From NCBI GenBank assembly GCA_964447605.1, contig CAYUTA010000019.1:1-41095 (forward strand): a DNA stretch of 41,095 nucleotides. Reading direction: 5' to 3'. Positions 1-8,789 of the stretch are shown in pieces (the stretch's first letter is position 1; the number at the start of each line of letters is the position of its first letter). The notes under the pieces were generated by a model. That model did no database searches. It saw only the letters and a program-made list of their open reading frames with translations, and was not told the origin of the DNA. This stretch comes from CAYUTA01 sp964447605 (lineage in GTDB: Bacteria > Bacillota > Clostridia > Christensenellales > CAG-138). Position numbers and translations under genes: made by a program.

Positions 1-44
1 TTTCTTCGTTTCCTCTCCCCGGTTCCCCTCGCGACAGCTTTTGT

Positions 45-73
45 ATTATAGCAACGGGAAATTGAAAAGTCAA
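45..73 (-). promoter_or_regulatory. sigma-A promoter of a gene leaving the left edge
   Basis: Read on the minus strand, TTGACT (68-73) and TATAAT (45-50) are separated by exactly 17 bases. A purine-rich GGGGAGAGG at about 12-20 follows in the same direction and could be the ribosome site of a gene whose start codon lies outside the window. Nothing of that gene can be read. Confidence 0.75.
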
Positions 74-169
74 TAGATTTTTACGTAATTTTTGCAAAAT
101 TAGTGTTCTTTTTTTGCCCTTCCTAAATCTTGGGTATTTTGCCGCTCCATGCTACTAATTATGGGATAA

Positions 170-202
170 GCCGGGGACCGGCAATTTTGCCGGCCCCCGT
201 GT
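170..202 (-). terminator. possible hairpin after the protease gene
   Basis: An inverted repeat (GGGGACCGGC / GCCGGCCCCC, imperfect) around an AT loop lies about 35 bases past the protease stop codon. It has no clear U-run on the minus strand, so it is only a candidate transcript end. Confidence 0.35.
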
Positions 203-234
203 TGCCAACGTTTTTTACCTTTGCGCCCAAACGC

Positions 235-3200
235 CTACGGCGCGGGCTTGACACGCACCGTGATCACGCAGGACTTGTTCGAACCGTCGTTGGCCTTGAT
301 CGTGATTCTCGCGGTGCCCGGACTGTTACAGGCAACCGCAAGCCTGTAATAGCCTGGCGATTCGTCCACTGAAGTTATACCGACATTTCCGATATAGCTT
401 GCTACTTTCGAGTTGCTGCTTGTGACGGTAAAGTCGTTAAAGTAGCTGTTCGAGGCGAAGACAAGGTACGGCGAAACACCTACGTTCACCTCGCGCGTGC
501 TCGTCACGGCCACCATCGCTGTTGTCAGCCTGGACACATAATAGGTAATCGTATCCGACGCTCCGCCTCCGTCCGCAGCGGTTGCCGTCACCAGAATCAC
601 AAAGTTGTGCTGGATTCCCAGCCAGTCCGCCGCCATCGTCGATTTGACCGAAAGCGTGCCGCTCGTGCTCAACGTCACCTTTTTGTTGTTTTTGAATGTG
701 CCGGTCCAGTCCGTGACCAATGCGCCGGTGCGGTCGGTCTCCCAGACCGCAAAGTCCCACGTCGCTTTCTTGAGCGTCGGCGCGCCGTAGGCGTCTCCAT
801 ATACAACCGTATTGGCAATCGACTTGCCAAACGCGATTGTCGGCGTATCAAACTGCATCCTAGGCGCTTTGGTTGTGATGGTAAGATACGATGCCGGCAC
901 GACGACCGTGATGGCCACGCTTACCCGCTTGTTGCTGCCGTCCTGCGCGGTGCAGGTGATGGTCGCCTTGCCCGCGCTCTTGGCTGTGACCATGCCGTCC
1001 TGTTCGACCGACGCAACCTTTGCGTTGCTGCTCGTCCAGAGCGGGGCGACGCTGTTGCCGGTGATCGAGGCCTGCAGCGCAATGACCGTTTCGTCGGTGG
1101 CGGGCGTCGAAGGCAGGTTGACATTCAGAATTGTCGCGCCGGTCATAACCCCTCTGGTGTTGTATACCGCGCGGGAATCCTCCGTGTCGATCACGACCGC
1201 GGTGGCAAGGGCCCGGACCGTCACGGTTTTTTCACCAACCATGCCGCTTCCGTCCCTGGCGGTGGCCTGCACCGTAAACGTTGTGTCGTTGGGCGTCGCA
1301 GCAGGCACCCTGACCGCGCCGGCGGTTGAAACTGTCGCGCCGGACGGCGCGCCCTCGAGACTCCAGCTCACGCCCTTGTTGCTTGCGTTGCCGGGCAGCA
1401 CCGCCGCCCGATAGGTCGTCGATTTATTGGGCACGAGGTAATCCGGCCCGGTCACCACAATGCTCTCGGAAAGCCGCGCCACCGTGATGGCGACGCTCGC
1501 CTTCCTGCCGCTTCCGTCCTGTGCGGCGCAGGTGATGGTCGCCCTGCCTACGCTCTTTGCCGTAACCAGGCCGGTCTGGTCGACCTCGGCAACCTTGGCG
1601 CTGCTGCTCGTCCAGAGCGGGACGATTTCATTCCCCACAATCGTCCGGGTCAGTTGTATGGTGCTGTTGGTTGTGTTGTCAATCGTGGCCCCGGTCATCA
1701 CGCCTGTTTTGGCGTTGCGGATTGCGCGGCCGTCCTCCGTATCGATGACCACCGAAGTCGCGAGCGGCTGAATGGCAACGGAAGCCGTCGCGCGCTCCCC
1801 GCTTCCATCCTTGGCGGTCGCCTTGACCGTAAACGTGCCGCCGGGCGCCGTGGCGGGGACTTTGACCACGCCGCCGGTTGAGATCGTCACGCCGTCCGGC
1901 GCGCCCTCGAGTTCCCATGTAACGGCTTTGTTGTTCGCCGTCGTGGGCAATGCCGCCGCTTTGTAGGTTCCGGATCTCCCCGGTGCGATATTCACCGGGC
2001 CGGTCACCGTCAGGCTTTCGACAAGCTGCGCCACCGTGATGGCCACGCTCGCCTTCTTTCCGCTGCCGTCCTGCGCCGCGCAGGTAACGGTCGCTCTGCC
2101 TTTGCCAACGGCGGTTACCTCGCCGGAAGCGTTCACGGTCACGATTCTTACATTGCTGCTGGTCCAAAGCGGGGTATGCGCCGGGTTGCCCGCAATGGCC
2201 GCGCTCAGCACGATCGCGGGACGATCCGTATCGATGGTCGCGCCGGTCATCACGCCTGTTTTGGCATTGCGGACCGCTCGGTCGTCCTCCGTATCGATGA
2301 CCACCGAAGTCGCGAGCGGCTGGATGGTAACGTCAAACGTTGCCTCCGCTCCGCCTCCGTCCCGGGCGGTTGCCTGAACCCTGAATGTGTCCCCGCCCAC
2401 CGCGGCCGCCGCCGTGACCACGCCGGTGGCTGAAATCGTTACGCCGTCCGGCGCGCTCAGAAGCGCCCAATCGACGGCTTTGTTGTTCGCCGTTGCGGGC
2501 AGCGCGGCCGCGCGGTAGGTTGCCGACTTGCCCAAAGCAAGGCCGGTTTGGCCTGTGATGGCGATGCTTTCAACCATCTGCAGCACCGTAACGGCGCACC
2601 TTGCGCTCCTGTTGCTGCCGTCGAGCAGCTTGCAGGTGATGGTCGCCGAGCCCTTGCCCACGGCCGTGATCTTGCCGGTATCATCGACGGTAGCGACCCT
2701 GATATTGCTGCTGGTCCAATCCTTGGCATAGCTGGAAGCCTGTCCGGTCACGTCGTTGTCTTCCACGTCGATTAAGCTGGTGATTGCAAGCGTTGCCTCC
2801 CCGGCGCCGCCGCTCGTATAGCGCAGGCTGAGCCTGGTCTCGCTGAGCAGGATGGTCTTAATGTACGGCGTATAGTCGACCGTTACCGAAAACTCGGCGA
2901 ATCTGCTCGCATCCGCCGCGGACGCGGCGCGGATTCTCACCGTGCCCCTGTCTCCGCGCACGGTCTTGAGCAGCCCCGCGGGGCTGATGGTCGCTTTGGG
3001 CGCGTCCGGCTTTTCCACGATGCTCCAGACCACCTTTTGCAGGGCCGTATCCGGTTCTACAACGGCGGTATAGGTCGCGCTTTTGCCCGAGACAAGCGCG
3101 TTCTCGCCCGAGATGGTGATGCCGGTGATGTTCGGGTTCTCGCCGACCTTCAGCGTCAGCGACGTCACGCTGCCGAGCACGCCCATGCCGCTGATACACG

Positions 3201-5580
3201 CGGCCTTGAACGTAACGCTTTTGCCGATTGGAAATTGATTGAGCGCAATCGGCCCCGTGTATTCCTCGCCGACGGTTACCTCGCCGTTTTTCACGGCGGG
3301 CGTCTTTCCGTTCGTGGTGAAAATAATCATCTCGTCGTTGGTGCTGCCGCTTGCGCCGGAAATCACCAGCGTGGAATCGTATGGCACGGCCGTCTTGAAA
3401 TTGGTAATCGGGTTGCCGCCGCCGTCCCTGACCGTGATCGCCGGCCTGGTCTTATCGGCCGCGAACAGCCTGGACGCGTCGATGACGCCCGCGCCGATCT
3501 GGGTGGATCCCGCCCTGTTGACGCAGGACTTGAGCTTCTTTTCCATTGCGGCGGGAGACACGCCTCCGGCCTTGCTCATGTACAGCGCCGCTACGCCCGC
3601 CACCACCGGCGTGGCCTGCGACGTGCCGCTCATAAAACGATAGCCGCCGTTATTATTCGAGGAATAGATCTGCACGCCCGGCGCGGCGATATCCGCCCAT
3701 GCGCCGTAGTTGGAAAAATTGGCGCGCACGCCGTCGCGGTTGACCGCCGCCACCGCAATCACGTGATCGTACGCGGCGGGGTAGCACATGGTATTGCTGC
3801 CATCGTTGCCCATTGCGGCGATGACCGTCACGCCCGCGCCAACGGCCTGTTGAACGGCCTGGTCGCAAACGCCGTTATAATAGTATCCGCCGAGGCTCAT
3901 GTTGATGATGTCCGCTCCGCTGGCAACCGCTCGATTAATGCCGGCCGCCGTCCAGGCGTCATTGCCCGTGCCGCCCGGCAGAACGCAATAGGATTGAATG
4001 CTCACGCCCGGCGCGATGCCGCTGCCGCCCTTATCGTTGCCCAACGTTGCGGCAATAATGCCCGCAACATGCGTGCCGTGGCCGTGCGTATCATCGTCGC
4101 CCTGGCCCGTAATACCCGTCATGGATACAACGGACGTGTGGCCCGCCAGTTCCTCGTGCGTCGACAGAACGCCGCTGTCCAAAACGGCGACCTTGACGGA
4201 GCCGATGCCCGTCGTCACACCCCATGCCTCATAGGAATTGACCGCGTCGTGCATCCACTGATACTCGTGTTCGGCGGGGTCGCGCAGCTTCGGGTCGCCG
4301 TCCTTATAATCCTCCCACGCCTTTTTCTCCGGCGCGGTCACGCCAAACGCCGAAATCTCCTTTTGCGGGCTTGCGAGCCGCTCGTTGGCGTCCGGCCAAA
4401 CCGTGATGATGTGGTTTGCGTCGACCGCCGGCAGCGGAATCATCGGATCCGACGCCGCCGACAGCGCCTGCACGGTTGTCGCCGTTCCCAGCGCAACCAC
4501 AGCGATCCTTTCGGCGTACATGGTCAGCGTGCCGCTGTAGGCCGCCGCCACCGCCTCGGCATATTCGCGCGTGTCCGCCCAGAACATGATCTCGTTTTCC
4601 CGGTAATCCACGCCCGGCGTCAGGCCCTCCGTTTCGCCGGCGGCGTCGCGCGCGGCCAGCTGTGCCTTGGCCTCCATCTGCGCGGCGCTGAGCGGGTATT
4701 CCTCCGGCATACCGGCAAAGCCGAACGGCAACGCCTCCGGCTCCTCCGTAGCCTCGGGCAAGTCGGTCTTGCCGACAATGCCTGCTCCGTCGTTGACCGT
4801 CACGTTAGCCGCGCCGGTAAGCGTTGCGCCGTCCTGCACCACCAGAATACCGTAAAGCGCGATCATCCCCGCGTTTTGCAGCGCGCCGGCCTGTCCGCCA
4901 TCGGCAAAGACCGTCAGCGCATAGGGCGCGTCCGGATACCTCTCCGCGTCCGGCCGGATTTCCATCCGGGCGTTGCCGCGGTTCACCAGCGCGCCGTATA
5001 CGTCGGTCACGCCGTGCAGCAAAAGCGCGCCGTCGTTTTGCAGCGTTGTTCCGGCGGGAATCGTGAGCCGGCCGGTCACGGTCAGCGTTACCCCTGCCGG
5101 AATCGTCAAATCCGCATCGAGCGCATAGTCCTCGTCACAGCGCGCCTCCCCGCCGGTTTCGGCCAGCGCTGCAAGCTGTTCCCGCAACGCAACAGGCAAC
5201 TCCGGTTCAGGCGTCGCCGGCGCGCATTCGCCTTCGTGCCCGGCCGGCAGCATACAGCCCTCCGTCAGCGCACAGGGTCCCTCCGGCGTCGGCTCCATGG
5301 TCGGCGTAATCGCAGGCTCCGCAGTTTGGGTCGGTTCCGCCGTTGGTTCCGCCGTCGCGGCCGGCTCAGGCGTCGGCTCGGCGGTCGCGGCCGGCTCGGA
5401 CTCCAGCTGGGGCTCCGGCTCGGGCTGGGGCTCCGGCTCGGGCTCCGTTTGGGCAGCGGGTTCGTGCGGTTCAGCCGCATCCCCCTCCGCGCCCTCGGCC
5501 AGCGCAGCCGGGAACGCCGCAAGCGCCAGCATCAACGCCAGCATGAATGCAAGGAATCGTCTGGCTATTTTCGTTTTCAA
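235..5580 (-). CDS. secreted subtilisin-like (S8) serine protease with BIG2 repeats
   Basis: A 1781-residue exported protein. The start is a TTG at 5578-5580 preceded by GGAGGT six bases away; an in-frame ATG further upstream has no such site. A signal peptide (about 1-28, ending ALA-EG) is followed by a Pro/Glu/Thr-rich linker, a Cys-x5-Cys...GHxGxC motif (about 102-119), a beta-rich region (145-275), a pro-region-like segment (about 322-367) and the S8 domain (430-690). The triad is visible as VLDSG (Asp ~463), HGHGTH (His ~503) and SGTSQATP (Ser ~651). A chitobiase-C-like segment (715-795) and a long array of BIG2-type Ig folds follow. No LPXTG or SLH anchor is seen. It probably degrades or processes proteins at the cell surface. 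The substrate is unknown. The lipoprotein just upstream reads in the same direction. Confidence 0.93.
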   Translation of the reverse strand: MKTKIARRFLAFMLALMLALAAFPAALAEGAEGDAAEPHEPAAQTEPEPEPQPEPEPQLESEPAATAEPTPEPAATAEPTAEPTQTAEPAITPTMEPTPEGPCALTEGCMLPAGHEGECAPATPEPELPVALREQLAALAETGGEARCDEDYALDADLTIPAGVTLTVTGRLTIPAGTTLQNDGALLLHGVTDVYGALVNRGNARMEIRPDAERYPDAPYALTVFADGGQAGALQNAGMIALYGILVVQDGATLTGAANVTVNDGAGIVGKTDLPEATEEPEALPFGFAGMPEEYPLSAAQMEAKAQLAARDAAGETEGLTPGVDYRENEIMFWADTREYAEAVAAAYSGTLTMYAERIAVVALGTATTVQALSAASDPMIPLPAVDANHIITVWPDANERLASPQKEISAFGVTAPEKKAWEDYKDGDPKLRDPAEHEYQWMHDAVNSYEAWGVTTGIGSVKVAVLDSGVLSTHEELAGHTSVVSMTGITGQGDDDTHGHGTHVAGIIAATLGNDKGGSGIAPGVSIQSYCVLPGGTGNDAWTAAGINRAVASGADIINMSLGGYYYNGVCDQAVQQAVGAGVTVIAAMGNDGSNTMCYPAAYDHVIAVAAVNRDGVRANFSNYGAWADIAAPGVQIYSSNNNGGYRFMSGTSQATPVVAGVAALYMSKAGGVSPAAMEKKLKSCVNRAGSTQIGAGVIDASRLFAADKTRPAITVRDGGGNPITNFKTAVPYDSTLVISGASGSTNDEMIIFTTNGKTPAVKNGEVTVGEEYTGPIALNQFPIGKSVTFKAACISGMGVLGSVTSLTLKVGENPNITGITISGENALVSGKSATYTAVVEPDTALQKVVWSIVEKPDAPKATISPAGLLKTVRGDRGTVRIRAASAADASRFAEFSVTVDYTPYIKTILLSETRLSLRYTSGGAGEATLAITSLIDVEDNDVTGQASSYAKDWTSSNIRVATVDDTGKITAVGKGSATITCKLLDGSNRSARCAVTVLQMVESIAITGQTGLALGKSATYRAAALPATANNKAVDWALLSAPDGVTISATGVVTAAAAVGGDTFRVQATARDGGGAEATFDVTIQPLATSVVIDTEDDRAVRNAKTGVMTGATIDTDRPAIVLSAAIAGNPAHTPLWTSSNVRIVTVNASGEVTAVGKGRATVTCAAQDGSGKKASVAITVAQLVESLTVTGPVNIAPGRSGTYKAAALPTTANNKAVTWELEGAPDGVTISTGGVVKVPATAPGGTFTVKATAKDGSGERATASVAIQPLATSVVIDTEDGRAIRNAKTGVMTGATIDNTTNSTIQLTRTIVGNEIVPLWTSSSAKVAEVDQTGLVTAKSVGRATITCAAQDGSGRKASVAITVARLSESIVVTGPDYLVPNKSTTYRAAVLPGNASNKGVSWSLEGAPSGATVSTAGAVRVPAATPNDTTFTVQATARDGSGMVGEKTVTVRALATAVVIDTEDSRAVYNTRGVMTGATILNVNLPSTPATDETVIALQASITGNSVAPLWTSSNAKVASVEQDGMVTAKSAGKATITCTAQDGSNKRVSVAITVVVPASYLTITTKAPRMQFDTPTIAFGKSIANTVVYGDAYGAPTLKKATWDFAVWETDRTGALVTDWTGTFKNNKKVTLSTSGTLSVKSTMAADWLGIQHNFVILVTATAADGGGASDTITYYVSRLTTAMVAVTSTREVNVGVSPYLVFASNSYFNDFTVTSSNSKVASYIGNVGITSVDESPGYYRLAVACNSPGTARITIKANDGSNKSCVITVRVKPAP
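900..2735 (-). repeat. tandem in-gene repeats encoding paired Ig-like domains
   Basis: Within the protease gene a unit recurs at about 906, 1482, 2032 and 2584, a spacing of roughly 550-576 bases. The shared phrase encodes a DGS-x4-VAITV-like end of one BIG2 fold. Each unit of about 185 residues appears to hold two Ig-like folds, one starting near VVIDTED and one near VTGP. The copies have diverged but remain in frame. Confidence 0.8.
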
Positions 5581-5691
5581 AGTTCTACCTCCCCATCGGC
5601 TTCTATTTGTGCTTCTGTTCATCCAGTTGGCAATTTCCCCGGTCCCGTTTGGCTACCGCCCTTTTCCGGCAAGTCTCCGCCGGACGGAGCG

Positions 5692-6078
5692 TCAAAACGC
5701 AGTCGTTTCACCGTTGATGGAAAGCGCCGGCCAGCCATTCTGCCTGCCGCGCGCAATCACGGCGTTCACATCCTCTTCCGTATCAAACGTCGCAATATGT
5801 TCGGCATAGGCAACGAATGCAATGCCGTAGAGACCGGCAATTTCCTTTGCCGCCGCCTCGTCGTCCGCCCAGCACATCAGCTTGCCGACCAGAGGCGACC
5901 CGCTCTGTTCTGGCATAACCGTCTCCCTCGGCGCCGTTTCGGGCGTCGCGGCAGACGGCGCGGTGGGCGCGGCGGTTACGTTTCCCGCCGGCTCCGGACG
6001 GTTCACCTGCGCCTTATTTGTACAGCCGGTCATGCAGAGCAGCAAAAGACCCGCCAGCGCCGCGCAAATCCGTTTCAT
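5692..6078 (-). CDS. small lipoprotein resembling the protease pro-region
   Basis: A 128-residue protein with a lipoprotein signal (MKRICAALAGLLLLCMTGC, lipobox MTGC). The ATG at 6078 follows GGAGG by five bases; an in-frame GTG two codons earlier overlaps that site and is less likely. A Pro/Ala/Thr-rich linker leads to a C-terminal domain of about 65 residues. Its LMCWADDEAAAKEIAGLYG...YAEHIA aligns without gaps to IMFWADTREYAEAVAAAYS...YAERIA in the downstream protease, with 11 of 30 residues identical. The gene is 111 bases upstream of the protease start on the same strand, so the two may be co-transcribed. The inference is a membrane-anchored inhibitor or chaperone-like pro-domain for the protease. 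The family is not otherwise recognised. Confidence 0.75.
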   Translation of the reverse strand: MKRICAALAGLLLLCMTGCTNKAQVNRPEPAGNVTAAPTAPSAATPETAPRETVMPEQSGSPLVGKLMCWADDEAAAKEIAGLYGIAFVAYAEHIATFDTEEDVNAVIARGRQNGWPALSINGETTAF

Positions 6079-6379
6079 GCACACCTCCGGTCAAAACTTT
6101 ATCTTGAACATCTGTTGATCTGGAAACCAATATAAACCATGCTATGAATACCTTTAATTTAGCAGATATACCGGGTCACGTCAACCGCAGAGCAAAAACA
6201 GCGCCGCGGCCTTCGTTTGCGTCGGCCATTTATTCCTATTATAAATATCCTGACTTTTCATCCGCCCGCCGTCCCGGAAACGCCGGCCCCGTTAACCGTT
6301 TTTTCGCGGGCACACATCGCCCTCGGCCGCGGCCCCGGTTTCATAAACAGCGTAGTAACCGGGGGCGAGAGCTTCCATA
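6079..6379. other. intergenic stretch without a clear gene
   Basis: No convincing coding frame. On the minus strand TTAAAG and TATATT, 17 bases apart about 50-80 bases before the lipoprotein, are a weak promoter candidate. An 8-bp inverted repeat CCCCGGTT/AACCGGGG at about 6343-6370 lies past the end of the short gene at 6380 and could end its transcript, though there is no U-run. Confidence 0.4.
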
Positions 6380-6556
6380 CTAGGTGGAACGGTCTTCAGG
6401 CGGCCCGTTTGAAGGGCTTGGTTTTTTTAACAGCAGGCTTCGCGTGAACAGCATCCCTTTGATCGCCGTCAGAATATGTTCCTGATTTTCAATCGGCAGC
6501 CTGCTCGCGCCTTCAACGATCGCGTCTAAACGTTTTTTATCCCCGGCTTTCGTCAT
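6380..6556 (-). CDS. short HTH-less relative of the adjacent regulator
   Basis: A 58-residue protein when started at the ATG at 6556, which has AGAGG eight bases upstream; a longer form from 6589 has no ribosome site. Its RLDAIVEGASRLPIENQEHI is followed by LTAIK and aligns without gaps to the C-terminal helices of the divergent XRE protein (LLSEIYSLAGELSEEEQDYI then LDMIK), with about 10 of 25 residues identical. It lacks any helix-turn-helix. It is divergently transcribed from its own promoter. The inference is a small partner that could mix with or antagonise the regulator. It could also be only a relict, but the matching promoter and ribosome site argue for expression. Confidence 0.6.
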   Translation of the reverse strand: MTKAGDKKRLDAIVEGASRLPIENQEHILTAIKGMLFTRSLLLKKPSPSNGPPEDRST

Positions 6557-6605
6557 CCCGCTTGCCTCTTTGCTTCTGAAGCCCAACATTGTGCTTTGTT
6601 AAGTC

Positions 6606-6634
6606 ATTTTAATGGATATTTTTGGTTTTGTCAA
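6606..6634 (-). promoter_or_regulatory. sigma-A promoter of the short divergent gene
   Basis: On the minus strand TTGACA (6629-6634) and TAAAAT (6606-6611) are 17 bases apart. The -35 box lies inside one arm of a perfect inverted repeat. Confidence 0.75.
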
Positions 6635-6674
6635 GACTTTATATTGTTTTAATAAAACTCCGTTGTCTTGACAA
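6628..6674. promoter_or_regulatory. putative operator: 10-bp inverted repeat over both -35 boxes
   Basis: TTGTCAAGAC at 6628-6637 and its exact complement GTCTTGACAA at 6665-6674 flank 27 AT-rich bases. Each arm contains the -35 box of one of the two divergent promoters plus an extra conserved GTC, which is more symmetry than two -35 boxes alone need. The XRE protein is the obvious candidate ligand. Confidence 0.55.
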
Positions 6675-6695
6675 TACATTTTCACATGCTATAAT
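6668..6695 (+). promoter_or_regulatory. sigma-A promoter of the XRE regulator gene
   Basis: TTGACA (6668-6673) and TATAAT (6690-6695) with 16 bases between and a TG one base upstream of the -10 box. Both boxes match the consensus perfectly. Confidence 0.9.
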
Positions 6696-6720
6696 GGCCC
6701 TGTTCAAAGGGAGGTGTACG

Positions 6721-7080
6721 ATGAACATTGCCTCACGCTTAAAACAGGCGCGTAAATCCAGAGGATATACGCAAGACGCGTTGGCGAGCGCCATTGGCGT
6801 CTCCCGCGGGGTTATATCGAATATTGAATATGAAAAAACCGAGCCGCGATCGCTTGTAATCCGTGCGATCTGTGAAGCTCTGCACATTGATGAAGGTTGG
6901 CTTGTCTCCGGCCGGGGACAAATGGACGACAATCCGGATCTGGCAAAAAGCGCCCGGCTGCTTTCGGAGATCTATAGCCTGGCCGGGGAGCTGTCCGAGG
7001 AAGAGCAGGACTATATACTGGATATGATAAAGACCTTTCAAAAGCACCGGGAAAAAATTGTGGGCAAAGGGTCGGATTAG
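6721..7080 (+). CDS. XRE-family helix-turn-helix transcriptional regulator
   Basis: A 119-residue cytoplasmic DNA-binding protein. The ATG at 6721 follows GGAGG by six bases; upstream in-frame starts lack such a site. Residues 5-62 form a Cro/CI-type HTH: LKQARKSRGYTQDALASAIG, then VSRGVISNIEYEKTEPR as the recognition region, then a conserved helix with ICEALHI. A helical tail (about 80-112) contains LSEEEQDYILDMIK, a segment often found in short phage-like repressors. It is divergent from a gene encoding a tail-only relative, and an inverted repeat covers both -35 boxes. Autoregulation is likely. The genes it controls beyond this pair cannot be told. Confidence 0.9.
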   Translation: MNIASRLKQARKSRGYTQDALASAIGVSRGVISNIEYEKTEPRSLVIRAICEALHIDEGWLVSGRGQMDDNPDLAKSARLLSEIYSLAGELSEEEQDYILDMIKTFQKHREKIVGKGSD

Positions 7081-7094
7081 ACCGCCACACCGGA

Positions 7095-7136
7095 TCGGGG
7101 CGGGCGCAGGCGGTATGTGCCCCGGCCCGCCCCGTT
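7095..7136. terminator. GC-rich hairpin after the XRE gene
   Basis: CGGGGCGGG and CCCGCCCCG form a 9-bp stem just past the XRE stop codon. No U-run follows, so termination is plausible but unproven. The rest of 7081-7310 shows nothing else. Confidence 0.4.
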
Positions 7137-7310
7137 AACGCCGCGGTGTTTCCATTCCGCCGGCGCGCCGCGACCGCTTGCCAAAATGCCGGGAAAAGGG
7201 CGGTCCCGCGTGCATTGCGGCTGAATGTGTGCGTGTACTTGTAAATTGCTTGCCGACAGGCCGGAAAAGCCCCCGGCCCGTTCCGGAAGGCTATGTGAAC
7301 CCGGAGCGTT

Positions 7311-7658
7311 TCAGGTATAGAGGATGATGGCGATGATAACCAGGTCTTCCGCGCCGTTGTTCAGCAGAAGATGCGCGCCGCCGTCTTGGCACAAGTACAT
7401 GTCGCCCGGCGAAATCGCATAATCGGCCTGCCCGTCGTTGACCAGCCCCGTTCCGCTAACAACATAGTAGACCTCAAACTCGCCCTCGTGCCGGTGCATG
7501 CCGATGGAAGCGCCCGCCGGCAGCACCATCTTTCCGAACAGCCGCCCCTTTCCGCCGGATTCCTCCCTGGTCAGGAAGTCGTAGGTATACACTTGCCCAC
7601 TGCCGCCGCGCATGTTTTCGCCGATCCGGGCCACAATCTCCGCACTTTTTTTCAGCAT
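7311..7658 (-). CDS. cupin-fold protein
   Basis: A 115-residue single-domain cupin. The ATG at 7658 follows GGAGG by eight bases. The first metal motif reads MHRHEGEFEVYYVVSGTG (about residues 55-72), with two His and a Glu as likely ligands. The second reads GDMYLCQDGGAHLLLN, with the last His as fourth ligand. The protein is about the size of small gut-bacterial cupins that may be enzymes or ligand-binding proteins. Its substrate cannot be inferred, and its neighbours (XRE regulator, LCP protein) do not point to a pathway. Confidence 0.85.
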   Translation of the reverse strand: MLKKSAEIVARIGENMRGGSGQVYTYDFLTREESGGKGRLFGKMVLPAGASIGMHRHEGEFEVYYVVSGTGLVNDGQADYAISPGDMYLCQDGGAHLLLNNGAEDLVIIAIILYT

Positions 7659-7775
7659 GCCTGTTCCCTCCGTTTTTTCCTGTTTTCATCAACTAGTATA
7701 GCATGCCGGTTTCCACTTTGCGCAGAAATGTTCTCTGTTTCCTATGGCGCATACACCCGGATTGGACTGCGCGGG

Positions 7776-8789
7776 CTAATCCGCGCCGCGCTCCTCAAGC
7801 ATCCGGTTGACCAGCGCCACGTCGGCCGTATAATGCCGTTTGCCATTGACGTTTATGCTGTCAACGGGCAACGTGCAAAAGGTGATCGCATCCACGTCGA
7901 TCTGCTTGAAGTGCGTATACAGCGCCAATAGCTGCGTTGTCGTGAAATTGCTGTCAACAAGCTTTTGCAGCGTAAACCTGAACGTCAGCAGCTTCAGCCA
8001 GCTTGTTTGCTGGAGCTGCTTGAGGTATGCGCGCATGAGGGCCTGCTGCCGCTCAATGCGCAGAAGCTCGTCGGCATCGCTTTCCTCCAGATACGCCTGC
8101 GCCTGCTCGCCGGTGTACGCTTTGTCGTCGATCGTTACGCCGCCGCATTGGTCCACGCACAGCGGCACGCCGGAGAGCTTGAGGTCCACATAATATTGAT
8201 AGCTGACCGGCCAGACCGTGCGCAGCAGCCGCAGGGCATGATTGGCCGAGGCGGCCTGCATCAGGGGCGTTCCCGAGGCCGAAAGGGTATTGCGCGGCAC
8301 GCTGAGCACCATGCAGCCGCTTTCCTGCATGCTGACGATTGCAAACCAGTCGGCGCGCTCGTGCGCGTCAAAGCCCACCAGCACAAAGTCGGCATATCCG
8401 TTTGAAACCGGCGCCGCGTTTTGCAACGGCAGCAGCGTTGGCTCCGGCGTGGCCGTGACCTCCGGTTCCCGGGACGGTGTGGGCTGCGCGTCCGCTCCCT
8501 TTGCCATGCCGCCGTCTTCGCCAGGCTCCTGCGGCACGAGGATGGAGGAAACGTCGCTGAGCGGGTCCGCCGGCTCCGGCGTGGCCAAAGGCGTGGGTTG
8601 AGTCGCCACCTCTGCGGGCGGATCCGGCAGCAAATTCTGGTTCTTTGTCAGCTCCTGCCGGAGCACGCTGCCCACCAGCATGATGCAGGCGTACACAAAA
8701 AGCCCCGCCAGCAGCAAAAAGCAGACGGTGGCCGCCGTTTGTCCCCTGAGCCGGTTCCAGATTGACACATGCTTTTTTTCCTGTTTCAT
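7776..8789 (-). CDS. LytR-CpsA-Psr (LCP)-family membrane protein, divergent
   Basis: 337 residues from the ATG at 8789; no good ribosome site is visible, so the start is uncertain. One N-terminal membrane helix (about 17-40) is followed by a Pro/Thr/Glu-rich extracellular spacer (45-125) and an LCP-like domain. The family pattern shows in RADWFAIVSM (compare RxDTxxLVS), SVPRNTL (usually IPRDT), QYYVDL, CGGVTIDD and the late block YTGEQAQAYLEE...LLRIERQQALMRAYLKQL. LCP proteins transfer undecaprenyl-linked polymers to peptidoglycan. Here the usual PRDT Asp is Asn and the middle of the domain is shortened, so it may have reduced or altered activity. It is divergent from the pantothenate gene. 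Confidence 0.8.
   Translation of the reverse strand: MKQEKKHVSIWNRLRGQTAATVCFLLLAGLFVYACIMLVGSVLRQELTKNQNLLPDPPAEVATQPTPLATPEPADPLSDVSSILVPQEPGEDGGMAKGADAQPTPSREPEVTATPEPTLLPLQNAAPVSNGYADFVLVGFDAHERADWFAIVSMQESGCMVLSVPRNTLSASGTPLMQAASANHALRLLRTVWPVSYQYYVDLKLSGVPLCVDQCGGVTIDDKAYTGEQAQAYLEESDADELLRIERQQALMRAYLKQLQQTSWLKLLTFRFTLQKLVDSNFTTTQLLALYTHFKQIDVDAITFCTLPVDSINVNGKRHYTADVALVNRMLEERGAD

Noticed and set aside
3037..6135. A 1032-codon open frame on the plus strand opposite the protease gene
   Set aside because: It lacks a ribosome site and family motifs and has an Arg/His/Ala-rich composition typical of the antisense of GC-rich genes. The protease on the other strand explains it.
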